A stretch of 64,000 bases of DNA, taken from positions 4,298,170 to 4,362,169 of the forward strand of contig NC_021985.1 of the NCBI RefSeq assembly GCF_000444875.1. Reading direction: 5' to 3'. A program made the position numbers and the translations under genes. A model generated the notes under the pieces. That model was not told the origin of the DNA. It saw only the letters and a program-made list of their open reading frames with translations, and did no database searches. Below are positions 8,830 through 18,396 of this stretch, piece after piece (the stretch's first letter is position 1; each line of letters starts with the position of its first letter). Source of the DNA: Streptomyces collinus Tu 365. GTDB taxonomy: Bacteria; Actinomycetota; Actinomycetes; Streptomycetales; Streptomycetaceae.

Positions 8830-9591
8830 CTACTTGGTGTCGACGTAGTCGCCGGGGGCCTTGGCGGAAGCCGTCGTGGCGGTGCCGGCGAAGGCGTAGC
8901 GCCAGTAGCCGTCGGCGGAGGCGGTGACGGTGCTCCGCAGGGTGCCGGTGCTGCTCGTGGTGACGTTCCTGACCGTGGTGTAGGTGTTGGTGCCCGCCTT
9001 GCGGAACTGCAGCTTCACCGACTGGCCGGCGTACCCGTGGTACGCGTTGTCGTCCCAGTTCGCACGGCTGAGCTTGCCCGTCACGGTCAGGCTCGCGCCC
9101 TTGCGGACCGGTTCGGGCGAGGCGTCGGCCGTGAGCTTGGCGTACCGCTTGACGTAGAACTTGGCCGGCCAGTTCTCCGAGACGGCGTCGTGGTCCTTGG
9201 AACTGATGTCCACGAACGCCTGCCAGGCCCCCGCCTGCGCGTTCTCCAGCCCGTAGTAGCCCGGGTCCATGACGTAGCTCATCGAGCAGGTGGCGGTGGT
9301 GGCGTTGGCGGCCTTGCAGCCCAGGTTGGCGTGGTAACCGAAACCGGTGGCGGTCGCCGTGCTCCAGATGTCGGAGTAGGCCGCGTTGATCCCGGAGCTG
9401 TCCGTCGCGGTGATCGCCAGGACGAAGGTCTTCTTCTCGGTGGTGCCGACCACGACGGACTTGCCGCCGTTGAACGACACCTTGGTGATCTTCAGATCAC
9501 CGTTACCGGTCGCAGCCTCGGCGGCCGGACCGGTCAGAGCCGAGAACGCCACCACACCCGGAAGCAGAACACCGACAGCGAGTCTGCGCAT
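8830..9591 (-). CDS. Secreted protein with tandem Ig-like beta domains
   Basis: Protein of 253 residues from ATG 9591, preceded by the G-rich stretch GGGGGG. Residues 1-27 are a Sec signal peptide (MRRLAVGVLLPGVVAFSALT, then GPAAEAA). Two beta-rich segments follow: one opening LKITKVSFNGGKSVVVGTTE and a C-terminal one with ASPEPVRKGASLTVTGKLSR and STVTASADGYWRYAFAGTAT, a pattern common in streptomycete secreted proteins. It may belong to DUF5707, which I cannot confirm without a search. No catalytic motif is visible. It is monocistronic, with tRNA-Ser(UGA) upstream in the same orientation. Confidence 0.7.
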   Translation of the reverse strand: MRRLAVGVLLPGVVAFSALTGPAAEAATGNGDLKITKVSFNGGKSVVVGTTEKKTFVLAITATDSSGINAAYSDIWSTATATGFGYHANLGCKAANATTATCSMSYVMDPGYYGLENAQAGAWQAFVDISSKDHDAVSENWPAKFYVKRYAKLTADASPEPVRKGASLTVTGKLSRANWDDNAYHGYAGQSVKLQFRKAGTNTYTTVRNVTTSSTGTLRSTVTASADGYWRYAFAGTATTASAKAPGDYVDTK

Positions 9592-9720
9592 GAAACCCCC
9601 CACAGGGCACGACCACCGCCCTGATCCATGGCGGTGGAGTTGAACAGGTGTGCGGAGTGTAGAGACACGCGGACGGGCCGATTCCGGTGGGGGCGTTCAG
9701 GCGGGGACGGCCCGCATGCG

Positions 9721-9754
9721 GAAGGGGTGCCCCCGTTGACGGGGGCACCCCTTC
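9721..9754 (-). terminator. Strong hairpin downstream of tRNA-Ser(UGA)
   Basis: GAAGGGGTGCCCCCG, loop TTGA, then CGGGGGCACCCCTTC: a perfect 15-bp stem placed about 25 bases after the 3' end of the leftward tRNA gene. Confidence 0.8.
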
Positions 9755-9778
9755 GGCATGCACTGTCTTCCAGCTGTG

Positions 9779-9865
9779 CGGTGGGTGTGGGATTTGAACC
9801 CACGGTGACATCGCTGCCACGACGGTTTTCAAGACCGTTCCCTTAGGCCGCTCGGGCAACCCACC
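9779..9865 (-). tRNA. tRNA-Ser (anticodon UGA)
   Basis: Class II tRNA of 87 bases with acceptor arms GGTGGGT/ACCCACC, anticodon loop CTTGAAA (anticodon TGA), a long variable arm and a T arm containing GGTTCAAATCC. The discriminator is G and the CCA end is not encoded. Confidence 0.95.
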
Positions 9866-9965
9866 TGCGCCGCCGCCCTGCTGGGGCGGAGCGGGGTACA
9901 GCGTACCGGGATCCTCCGGCCGCCGGGGGCGGTGGTCCGCCCCCGGGCCGTGGCCGCACGGGGAA

Positions 9966-9987
9966 GTGCCCCCGCGTCCGGGGGCAC
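9966..9987 (-). terminator. Hairpin after the HtrA-like protease gene
   Basis: GTGCCCCCG, loop CGTC, CGGGGGCAC, located 18 bases beyond the stop codon of the leftward protease gene. Confidence 0.75.
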
Positions 9988-10004
9988 CTACGCGCGCGTG
10001 CCGG

Positions 10005-11534
<1,530 letters not shown>

Positions 11535-11746
11535 AGCTCTTCTCCTCGATCCACGGCTGTTGTATGCAGTCAGCTTTTCCCACGGGCCGTCAGAGCACCA
11601 TAAGCGGTGGCTGTGGGTCCAGGGGCACCCTTTACATAGGACATTTTCTGCAAGAGTTACATAAACCGGCAGAGCGGATGCCTCCGTTCGCCGCACGGAC
11701 CCCACCGGCCGCCCCGTGTACCCCGCGTCGGTGGCACCATGACGCG

Positions 11747-12574
11747 GTGACCCACGCACCACAGCACGCGATCCAGGTCGTCGCCCACCGGGGCGCCTCC
11801 GAGGACGCGCCCGAGCACACCCTGGCCGCCTACAAGAAGGCGATCGAGGACGGGGCGGACGCCCTGGAGTGCGATGTCCGGCTGACCGCCGACGGCCACC
11901 TGGTCTGTGTCCACGACCGGCGGGTGAACCGCACCTCCAACGGCCGCGGCGCCGTCTCCGCCCTGGAGCTGGCCGATCTCGCGGCCCTGGACTTCGGCTC
12001 CTGGAAGACCCGGGACGCCTGGCGCGGGCGGGACGAGGAGCCCGACTGGGAGCACCTCCCCGAGGACCCGGCGGAGACCGCGGTGCTCACCCTGGAGCGG
12101 CTGCTGGAGCTGGTCGCGGACTCCGGGCGGCGGGTGGAGCTGGCCATCGAGACCAAGCACCCCACGCGCTGGGCCGGGCAGGTGGAGGAGCGGCTGCTGC
12201 ACCTGCTCAAACGGTTCGGTCTGGACGCGCCCCGCTCGGCCGCCGACTCACCGGTGCGGATCATGAGCTTCTCGGCCCGCTCGCTGCACCGCGTGCGCGC
12301 CGGGGCGCCGACGCTGCCGACGGTCTACCTGATGCAGTTCGTCTCGCCCCGGCTGCGCGACGGGCGGCTGCCCGCGGGCGTGCGCATCGCGGGGCCCTCC
12401 ATGCGCATCGTGCGCAGCCACCCCGCCTATGTGGAGCGGCTGAAACGCGCGGGCCACCAGGTCCACGTGTGGACCGTGAACGAGCCCGGCGACGTCGACC
12501 TCTGCGTCGAGCTGGGCGTGGACGCGATCATCACCAACCGCCCCGGCGCGGTGCTGGAGCGGCTGGGCCGCTGA
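11747..12574 (+). CDS. Glycerophosphodiester phosphodiesterase
   Basis: Protein of 275 residues from GTG 11747. GDPD signatures are present: VVAHRGASEDAPEHTLAAYK near the N-terminus, ALECDVRLTADGHLVCVHD with metal and acid residues, ELAIETKHP, and WTVNEPGDV near the end. It would hydrolyse glycerophosphodiesters to glycerol 3-phosphate and an alcohol. No signal peptide is visible, so it is probably cytoplasmic. No clear Shine-Dalgarno precedes the start, and the message may be leaderless. It is a single gene with a hairpin 47 bases after the stop. Confidence 0.88.
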   Translation: MTHAPQHAIQVVAHRGASEDAPEHTLAAYKKAIEDGADALECDVRLTADGHLVCVHDRRVNRTSNGRGAVSALELADLAALDFGSWKTRDAWRGRDEEPDWEHLPEDPAETAVLTLERLLELVADSGRRVELAIETKHPTRWAGQVEERLLHLLKRFGLDAPRSAADSPVRIMSFSARSLHRVRAGAPTLPTVYLMQFVSPRLRDGRLPAGVRIAGPSMRIVRSHPAYVERLKRAGHQVHVWTVNEPGDVDLCVELGVDAIITNRPGAVLERLGR

Positions 12575-12620
12575 GGTCGTCGCCCTGAGGCCGCCCGCCG
12601 CCGGGGCCTTCGGCATCCGA

Positions 12621-12641
12621 TTGCCGGACACGGTCCGGCAA
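12621..12641. terminator. Short perfect hairpin after the glycerophosphodiesterase gene
   Basis: TTGCCGGAC, loop ACG, GTCCGGCAA. It lies 47 bases past the stop codon and has no U-run, as is common in Streptomyces. The 240 bases beyond it hold an imperfect CGCATCCG/CGGATGCG dyad and no gene. Confidence 0.55.
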
Positions 12642-12880
12642 AGGCGGGGCAAGAAGCGGTGCACACCCCTTGACCCCCGCAGGCCGCTCCAGCATCCTCC
12701 GTTCTCGGCCACACCAAAGAAATTCAGCCACCCAAGGACAGACTCGTCACCGGGAGTGCTCCGGCGCATCCGCTGCGTGTTCGCGCGTTCCGGATGCGTC
12801 ACCGGAAGAGGATTGGCCGGTTTCCGGTACAGGCCAATGGGGCATCCACACCGTGGCGTGGGGCGAAGGAGGTCTCGGGG

Positions 12881-13432
12881 GTGGCGTTGGTGGTGGCACA
12901 GGAGGTGCCGACGTCGTCGAGCATGGCCGTACCCCACGGTCCTGCGGGCGTGGGCAAGGCGAGGCACCGGATGCGGGCGCACCTGCGCACCGGCGGTGTG
13001 TCGGAGACGGTCATCGACGACGCCGTACTGATCCTCTCCGAGCTCTTGAGCAATGCCTGCAAGCACGGCCGGCCGCTGGGCGACGCCCCGGCGGGTGACG
13101 GCGACGTGCGCGCGGCGTGGCGGGTGGACCCGCGCGGGCGGCTGATCGTGGAGGTCACCGACGGCGGTGGCCCGACCCGGCCGGCTCCGGCGACCCCGTC
13201 GGTCACCGCGCACGGCGGCCGCGGGCTCAACATCATCACGGCGCTCTCCGACGACTGGGGCGTGCGCGACGACATCCGGGGCGAGGTGACGGTCTGGGTG
13301 GTCGTCAACGACGACGTCCACGACCCGGACGCCGGGGCCCGGCACGGCGGTTTCGCTACGCGCGTCACCGCGCCGGCGGTCGCGGCCATGGCCGAGCTGG
13401 ACTTCACGGACGTCTTCGACGAACTGGACTGA
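12881..13432 (+). CDS. ATP-binding anti-sigma-type regulator (HATPase_c)
   Basis: Protein of 183 residues from GTG 12881, chosen because of the near-perfect ribosome site GAAGGAGGT seven bases upstream. An ATG at 12794 would add 29 residues but lacks such a site. The GHKL ATPase fold shows an N box (VLILSELLSNACKHG), a G1 box (VEVTDGGG) and a GGRGLNII segment. Such RsbW/SpoIIAB-like proteins bind sigma factors or antagonists as orphan regulators in Streptomyces. No partner sigma factor or anti-sigma antagonist gene is adjacent. Confidence 0.8.
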   Translation: MALVVAQEVPTSSSMAVPHGPAGVGKARHRMRAHLRTGGVSETVIDDAVLILSELLSNACKHGRPLGDAPAGDGDVRAAWRVDPRGRLIVEVTDGGGPTRPAPATPSVTAHGGRGLNIITALSDDWGVRDDIRGEVTVWVVVNDDVHDPDAGARHGGFATRVTAPAVAAMAELDFTDVFDELD

Positions 13433-13519
13433 GAACCCGGCCGAGGCCCGGCCGGTCCGCCGGGGCCGCCCCGTCCGTCCGGCCCGGCCCCCGCTGCCGT
13501 CGGCTCGCCCAGGTGTCCG

Positions 13520-13528
13520 TTGTCCACA
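13520..13528. promoter_or_regulatory. Single DnaA box (TTGTCCACA)
   Basis: Perfect streptomycete DnaA box upstream of the SEC-C gene. As a single copy its significance is weak. Confidence 0.35.
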
Positions 13529-13601
13529 GGTTCGCGTCCGCCCTGTCCCGAACGGCTAGGCTCCCGCCGTACCAGACGAGCCGTAACCGGGAGACCCCAC
13601 G

Positions 13602-14567
13602 ATGGCCAAGAAGCGACCCCAGACGAAGGCCGAGCGGCCGCAGCTCAGCGACGCAGACATCCCGGTCGTCGGCGCCCGTGAGCCCTGCCCCTGCGGCAGC
13701 GGCCGGCGCTACAAGGCCTGTCACGGCCGGGCCGCGGCCCACGCCACCACCGAGCTGGTGCACCGCCCGTTCGAGGGCCTGCCGGGCGAGTGCGACTGGG
13801 TCGCGCTGCGCGAACTGGTCCCCGCCGCCACGGTGGAACTGACCCTCACTGAGGGCCTGCCCGAGGGCGTCCCGTCGGTCATGCTGGCCACCGTGCTTCC
13901 GATGGCCTGGCCCGCGCTGCGCCGCGACGACGGCTCGGTCCTGCTCGGTCTGCAGAACGACACGCCCTCCGGCGACATCAGCCGCGACCTCGCCGACACC
14001 CTCCAGCGGGCCCTGGCGGCCGACCCCGGCACCCCGGTCGAGGGCCGGCGCGCCCCGGCCGACGGCCCGCGGCTGCAGGACCTGCTCGCCCCGGAAGGCG
14101 CGTTCGAGCCAGTTGTGCACGACGGCTTCGAGTTCTGGGTGCCGGACGCGGAGAACGCCACCCCGGAGGTGACCGCCTCCCTGGAGCGGGCCAACGCCGC
14201 CGCCATCCCGACCGTGAAGCTGTCCGGCGTGGACGCCGCGTACTGGTGCGAGACCCCGGACAAGAACCACCTGCGCTGGGTCATGCCGCACGCGGAGGAG
14301 CAGCTTCTGGACGCTCTGGCCCGGCTGCACGCCGCGGGCCGGTCCAGCCTCGGCGAGGGCACCCGCCTGGTGGGCTCCTTCCGTGCTCACGGCCTCACCG
14401 TGCCGGTCTGGGACCTGCCGAGCGGGGTCTCGGCGGACGACGTGGAGAAGCCGGCCGCCGAGTTCGCCGAGCGGCTCGCCGCCGCCCTGTCCGCCACCGA
14501 ACCGCTCACCTCCGAGGAGCGCCGGGCGCGCGGCGGGCTCACGAGCCGCCAGGTCACGCTGAGCTGA
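13602..14567 (+). CDS. SEC-C motif protein (DUF5926-type)
   Basis: Protein of 321 residues. The N-terminus carries a SEC-C zinc-binding motif (REPCPCGSGRRYKACHG, about residues 27-43) like that at the end of SecA. The remainder is a conserved actinobacterial domain that I recall as DUF5926, with no catalytic motif evident. The conserved regions include VVHDGFEFWVPDAE and AAYWCETPDKNHLRWVMPHA. Function is unknown; SEC-C modules usually mediate metal-dependent protein binding. It is a single gene convergent with a leftward hypothetical gene, with structured sequence between them. Confidence 0.8.
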   Translation: MAKKRPQTKAERPQLSDADIPVVGAREPCPCGSGRRYKACHGRAAAHATTELVHRPFEGLPGECDWVALRELVPAATVELTLTEGLPEGVPSVMLATVLPMAWPALRRDDGSVLLGLQNDTPSGDISRDLADTLQRALAADPGTPVEGRRAPADGPRLQDLLAPEGAFEPVVHDGFEFWVPDAENATPEVTASLERANAAAIPTVKLSGVDAAYWCETPDKNHLRWVMPHAEEQLLDALARLHAAGRSSLGEGTRLVGSFRAHGLTVPVWDLPSGVSADDVEKPAAEFAERLAAALSATEPLTSEERRARGGLTSRQVTLS

Positions 14568-14637
14568 GGCACCCACGGGACGCGGACCGCGGCTGACCGA
14601 CCGGTCAGCCGCTAGGGGCGTACGGAAACAGGTGACT

Positions 14638-14713
14638 CCTGTCACAACTCCCCGTCGCGACAGGGAAATCGGTGTCCGAATAGCCGAGATCGAATTTGCG
14701 AACCGCCGATCTC
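14638..14713. ncRNA. Structured intergenic segment, possible small RNA
   Basis: CCTGTC (14638-14643) pairs with GACAGG (14659-14664) around a C-rich loop, ACAACTCCCCGTCGC. GAGATCG (14686-14692) pairs with CGATCTC (14707-14713). Together with the strong hairpin at 14731 these form three consecutive stem-loops in a non-coding gap. A transcript is not demonstrated. Confidence 0.3.
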
Positions 14714-14730
14714 TTGTTACCGTTCCAGTA

Positions 14731-14770
14731 GCCCGGTTGCTGGTGCATCCCCCGTCGCCAGCAACCGGGC
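14731..14770. terminator. Strong 13-bp hairpin with C-rich loop, probable bidirectional terminator
   Basis: GCCCGGTTGCTGG pairs exactly with CCAGCAACCGGGC around the 14-base loop TGCATCCCCCGTCG, followed by CTTTCC. It lies between two convergent genes. Confidence 0.75.
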
Positions 14771-14811
14771 CTTTCCATGCCCGGAGCCGGTGTACAGCAC
14801 CCCTTTGGCCG

Positions 14812-15426
14812 TCAACTCCCGTCCGAGGCAACCGAGTTGCTCGCGGAACGCAGCAGCAGCGGCCCGTCGGCCCGTGATCCGGAGAACTCGGTGACCGCGG
14901 TGTAGCCGTCCAGCGCTCCCCGGGTGCGGTCCCGGGGTGTCTCACAGGTGGCGGGCTCGTCGTCGGCGCCCGCCGCGCAGTGCGTCTGCACGGTCCGGCC
15001 GTCCGGGCCCAGCAGGCTCAGCACGGAGTCCACGGCCTCGCCGGTCACGTTGCGGTAGTAGGTGCGCGCCCAGGTGTCCCCGCCCTGCGTCAGCACACAG
15101 GTCTGCGCCTCGATCCCGTCGGGGGAGGAGAGCTCGGGTCCGCACCGGGCGGCGGTGGCCAGGCCGAGCCCGAGAAGCAGCGGGGAGTGCGTCGGGGCGG
15201 GCGCCGACGGCCCGGCCGCGACGCGGGGGCGCGGCGGCGTGACGGCCCGTCCGTTCTTCGCCGCGGGCCGGCCGGCCTCGCCCACCTGACCCGCGGACGC
15301 CACGGCCAGCGGCAGCGCGGCCGCGGCCGTCACGACGCCCGCGAGGGCGAGCAGACGGAGCCTTCGGGGGTCCGGACCGCCGCGGTGCGACGGCCGGCCG
15401 CCGGGTCCCCCTGAGATGCGCAGCAT
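14812..15426 (-). CDS. Hypothetical secreted or membrane-anchored protein
   Basis: Protein of 204 residues that I do not recognise. Basic N-terminus (to about residue 24), then a hydrophobic segment (LLALAGVVTAAAALPLAVAS) that may be a signal sequence or anchor, then a Pro/Ala-rich stretch. The C-terminal domain of about 110 residues has three visible cysteines in CGPELSSPDGIEAQTC and TVQTHCAAG, plus CETP, suggesting disulfides outside the cell. The end of the gene faces a strong hairpin. It lies leftward just downstream of the second prim-pol gene, 55 bases away, and may be cotranscribed with it. Confidence 0.55.
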   Translation of the reverse strand: MLRISGGPGGRPSHRGGPDPRRLRLLALAGVVTAAAALPLAVASAGQVGEAGRPAAKNGRAVTPPRPRVAAGPSAPAPTHSPLLLGLGLATAARCGPELSSPDGIEAQTCVLTQGGDTWARTYYRNVTGEAVDSVLSLLGPDGRTVQTHCAAGADDEPATCETPRDRTRGALDGYTAVTEFSGSRADGPLLLRSASNSVASDGS

Positions 15427-15481
15427 GTAGCGGAAGATAACGACCCCGGGCGGCAGCCGGGCGCGCCCGCGCCCGACACCC

Positions 15482-16147
15482 CTACAACTCGGGCGCGCTC
15501 ACACCCGTACGAGTGAGGGCGTCGACCACGGCGTCCACCACGGCCTCCACGCCGGGCACCCAGGGTGAGGCGGAGCCGGGCAGCGGGGCGCGCTCCCACC
15601 GGACGGCGCCCTGACCGGTCTCGGACGGGGGCAGCGCGAGGTAACCGCCCTCCCCGTGGAAGCGCAGGGAGCCGGGCACGAAGTCCTTGGCGTAGAGCAG
15701 TTCGCCGAGCTGCTCCATGGAGTAGGGCTGGACGAGCAGCGCCCAGCGGGTCGGCGAGGCGACCACGGGGCCGAGGCGCATACCGCGCTTGTCGAGCAGC
15801 GCGAGCGCGCGGGCCGCCGCGAGCGCCGGCAGGCTGACCGCGCAGGGCGCCTTGCCGCCGGTGGCCATGACGATCGGCGCGCCCGGCCGGTTGGTCCACC
15901 ACCAGCGCACCATGCGCGGATCGGTGGTGGCCGCGAGCAGGCCGGGGTCGAAGGGGTGGGCGCCGGGGACCGTGCACTCCGGGTCGGGGCAGCCGCAGCG
16001 GGCCCGTCCCTGCGGGTCCGGGGCCACACCCGGGAGTACGGGCCACTGCCATTCGGCCGCGAAGGTCAGGGCCGCGCCGAGCAGCTCAGGCCTCCCGCCG
16101 TTCCGCCTGGACAGGAGCCTGCGTCGCCTTCCGAGGATCTCGCGCAT
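15482..16147 (-). CDS. Degenerate prim-pol-domain protein
   Basis: Protein of 221 residues related to the N-terminal prim-pol family, with LLGAALTFAAEWQWPVLPGV, the Cys cluster CGCPDPECTVPGAHP (51-65) and a Pro/Trp region NRPGAPIVMATGG. The acidic pair that binds metal in active members is replaced here (APCAVSLPALAAARAL), so it is probably not a polymerase. Homologues are conserved in Streptomyces. The start ATG 16147 follows AAAGGAACG. It is divergent from the GAF-PP2C gene across 606 bases. Confidence 0.65.
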   Translation of the reverse strand: MREILGRRRRLLSRRNGGRPELLGAALTFAAEWQWPVLPGVAPDPQGRARCGCPDPECTVPGAHPFDPGLLAATTDPRMVRWWWTNRPGAPIVMATGGKAPCAVSLPALAAARALALLDKRGMRLGPVVASPTRWALLVQPYSMEQLGELLYAKDFVPGSLRFHGEGGYLALPPSETGQGAVRWERAPLPGSASPWVPGVEAVVDAVVDALTRTGVSAPEL

Positions 16148-16753
16148 GAGCGCTCGTTCCTTTCCGTTGCACCGCTGGCAACACCGAGGACCACATCACA
16201 ACATGTGTCGATCACTTCACTGTGCGTACCTGTTGGCGCATCACACCCCTGCGCATGACAGGGGGAACCCCAGGGGGTCGAGCGTTGACCGCTTCCTTAG
16301 TGCGTCCATCGAGAGCACGGGTGCGGCGTAGGGGTGGCGAAGCCTGGCGTTTTGCGGTCGCGCGTGTTTCTCTTCGCCTCCGCCACGGGAGGATGGGGCT
16401 CGGTCGTCGGTGGTTATGACGCCCGGGTCCGTCGCCAGGTTCCGGGTGGTCCCCAACCACCCCTGGCCTTCTCCGAGTACGTACCCATCACGACCGATGT
16501 GACGCTCCGTGGAGCAGGGCCAGTCGACCGCAATGAACCGATACCTGAGGCAGTTTCAAGCCAACTTGGCAGTAAGGCAAGGGTTTCGGGGGAAACCCAC
16601 TTCAGACCCATGGACACCAGGAATCCCCGCAGGACAATGCTGGACATCCCCTCACGAGTGCGTGTACATGTGGTTACACCGCCGGCGGCGCAGAATGACA
16701 TGGGGGTTTGCGATGCTTCTGAGCAATACGCACCGGTCTGAAGGCCGGACGCC
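16148..16753. other. Long intergenic region with hairpins
   Basis: About 600 bases between divergent genes. Hairpins: CCCCTG/CAGGGG (16246-16264), and GGGTGGT/ACCACCC (16444-16462) extended outward by CAGG/CCTG and followed by CCTTCT. Codon use in the short frames here is unlike coding DNA of this genome. It may hold a long leader for the PP2C gene or a small RNA. Confidence 0.4.
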
Positions 16754-18202
16754 ATGAACGCCCCGCACCCTCCGAAAGTGGCCGGAATCGATTCAACGGT
16801 TCCCACGCCCGCCCACACTGCCGCGCCCACACCTTCCGCCCCCGGCTCAGGTCCCTCCCCCGACGCGGCGCTGCCCGTCCCCAACGCCCCGGTCCCCGGC
16901 GGCCCGCCGCCCGGCGCCCTGCTCCAGGACCGGCTGGCCGGCTGGGTCTCCGACCTCACCACCCTGCACGAGCTGACCGAGCGTCTGGCCCGCACCGACG
17001 CGCTGGAGCCGGCCCTGCACGAACTGCTGCACGCCGGATCCGCCCTCGTCGGCGCCCGCCGCGGCCTGGTCGTCCTGGAGCCCGCCGACGGGCTCGCCCC
17101 CCGCACCACCCTCGGTCTCGGTCTCGGCCGCGCCGACCTCGGCCACATCGAGACCGTGCCGCGCGGCGCCCTGCCCTACGGCAGCCTGCTGGAGGCCGGC
17201 GCCGACACCGAGGTCGTGCACGCCGACCTGCTCGCCGAGGACGGCCTTGACCCCCGCCACCGCGAGGTGGCCGCCCGCCTCGGCTACGCCGCCAGTTATG
17301 CGCTCCCGCTGGCCGCCGAGTCGGCGGGCCGCCTCGGCGCCGCCGTCTGGCTTTACGACGAGCCGGCCGAGCCGGACGGGCGCCGCCGCCACCTGGTCGG
17401 CCTCTACGTGCGGCACGCGGCCGAGCACCTGGCCCGACTCGTGGAGGTGGAGCGCACGCGCGCGTGCATGGCCACCATCGCCGAGGAACTGCTCCCCTCC
17501 CGGCTGCCCCGGGTGGCCGGCGTCCAGCTCGCCGCCCGGCACCGCACCGGACCGCGCGGCGGCGGCGACTGGTACGACGCGCTGCCGCTGCCGGACGCCG
17601 CCCTCGGCCTCTCCGTCGGCTCGGTCACCGGCTCCGGGCCCAGCGCGGTGGCCGCCATGGGCCGGCTGCGCGCCTCCCTGCGGGCCTACGCCGTGATGGA
17701 GGGCGAGGACCCGGTCGCCGTCCTGTCCGATCTGGAGCTGCTGCTGCGGCTGACCGAGCCCGCCCGCTCGGCCACCGCCCTCTTCGCCTACTGCGAACCG
17801 GCCCTGCGCAAGATCACCCTGGCCGGCGCCGGGCACAGCCCGCCCCTGCTGATCGGCGAGCGCCGCACCGAGTTCGCCGAGACGTCCGTCTCCGCGCCGC
17901 TCGGGATGCTCGCCTGCTGGGAGGCGCCCAGCGTGGAGATCCAGGCCGAGGCCGGGGAGACGGTCCTGCTCTACACCGACGGGCTGCTGCACCGCACCGG
18001 CGACCCCACGGACCGTGCCTTCGCCCGGCTGCGCGCGGCGGCCGCGAGCGTCCCACGCGCGCTGCGCCGCGACCCCGGGGCCGTCGCCGACCACGTGCTG
18101 CGCACGGTCCTGCCGGACGGCCCGGACGCCGCGGCGGCTCCCGGCGGGGCGGGGGACGGCGGCGAGGAGGACGTGGTCCTGCTCGCGGCACGCTTCGACT
18201 GA
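16754..18202 (+). CDS. GAF-domain PP2C/SpoIIE-like phosphatase, possibly inactive
   Basis: Protein of 482 residues. A Pro/Ala-rich N-terminus (1-58) precedes a GAF-like sensor domain (about 60-230) and a PPM-type phosphatase domain (235-482). In the latter, GGDWYDALPLPD (about 270) is kept. The expected GDVxGHG metal motif reads GSVTGSG (about 289), so the metal-binding Asp and the His are missing. YTDGL and the final EDVVLLAARFD are present. Family members dephosphorylate anti-sigma antagonists; this one may have lost or altered activity. It is monocistronic; a site GAAGG precedes the ATG. Confidence 0.82.
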   Translation: MNAPHPPKVAGIDSTVPTPAHTAAPTPSAPGSGPSPDAALPVPNAPVPGGPPPGALLQDRLAGWVSDLTTLHELTERLARTDALEPALHELLHAGSALVGARRGLVVLEPADGLAPRTTLGLGLGRADLGHIETVPRGALPYGSLLEAGADTEVVHADLLAEDGLDPRHREVAARLGYAASYALPLAAESAGRLGAAVWLYDEPAEPDGRRRHLVGLYVRHAAEHLARLVEVERTRACMATIAEELLPSRLPRVAGVQLAARHRTGPRGGGDWYDALPLPDAALGLSVGSVTGSGPSAVAAMGRLRASLRAYAVMEGEDPVAVLSDLELLLRLTEPARSATALFAYCEPALRKITLAGAGHSPPLLIGERRTEFAETSVSAPLGMLACWEAPSVEIQAEAGETVLLYTDGLLHRTGDPTDRAFARLRAAAASVPRALRRDPGAVADHVLRTVLPDGPDAAAAPGGAGDGGEEDVVLLAARFD

Positions 18203-18396
18203 GGGGTTCCGCCGCGGGACTCCGCCGCCGGATCCCGGGCCGTCCGCGCCCGCCGGTCGGCATGGCCAGGCATAACAGGTCTTCCGGCCCCGGACCGCTC
18301 CCGGTGCGACCGTACGATGATGGAGGTCCCCGCTCGGCCACAAGCATGAGCGTCGCGGGCCCGGGGGGAGATCACATGCGTACCGAGGAGGATCAC

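Noticed and set aside
12794..12880. Earlier ATG start for the HATPase protein
   Set aside because: No ribosome site precedes it, whereas GAAGGAGGT precedes GTG 12881. Not entirely excluded.
16138..16165. A second LexA-like half match (GAAC-N4-GCTC) near the degenerate prim-pol start
   Set aside because: One mismatch in an eight-base core and no symmetric flanks; expected often by chance.
16509..16757. An 82-codon frame overlapping the PP2C start by ATGA
   Set aside because: Codon use has many A/T third positions and a TTA codon, unlike coding DNA here, and there is no domain. The overlap is probably chance.
17464..18396. A long N-terminal extension of pepP
   Set aside because: It covers the PP2C gene in another frame and is Arg/Pro-rich; good ribosome sites lie at 18376 and 18397.
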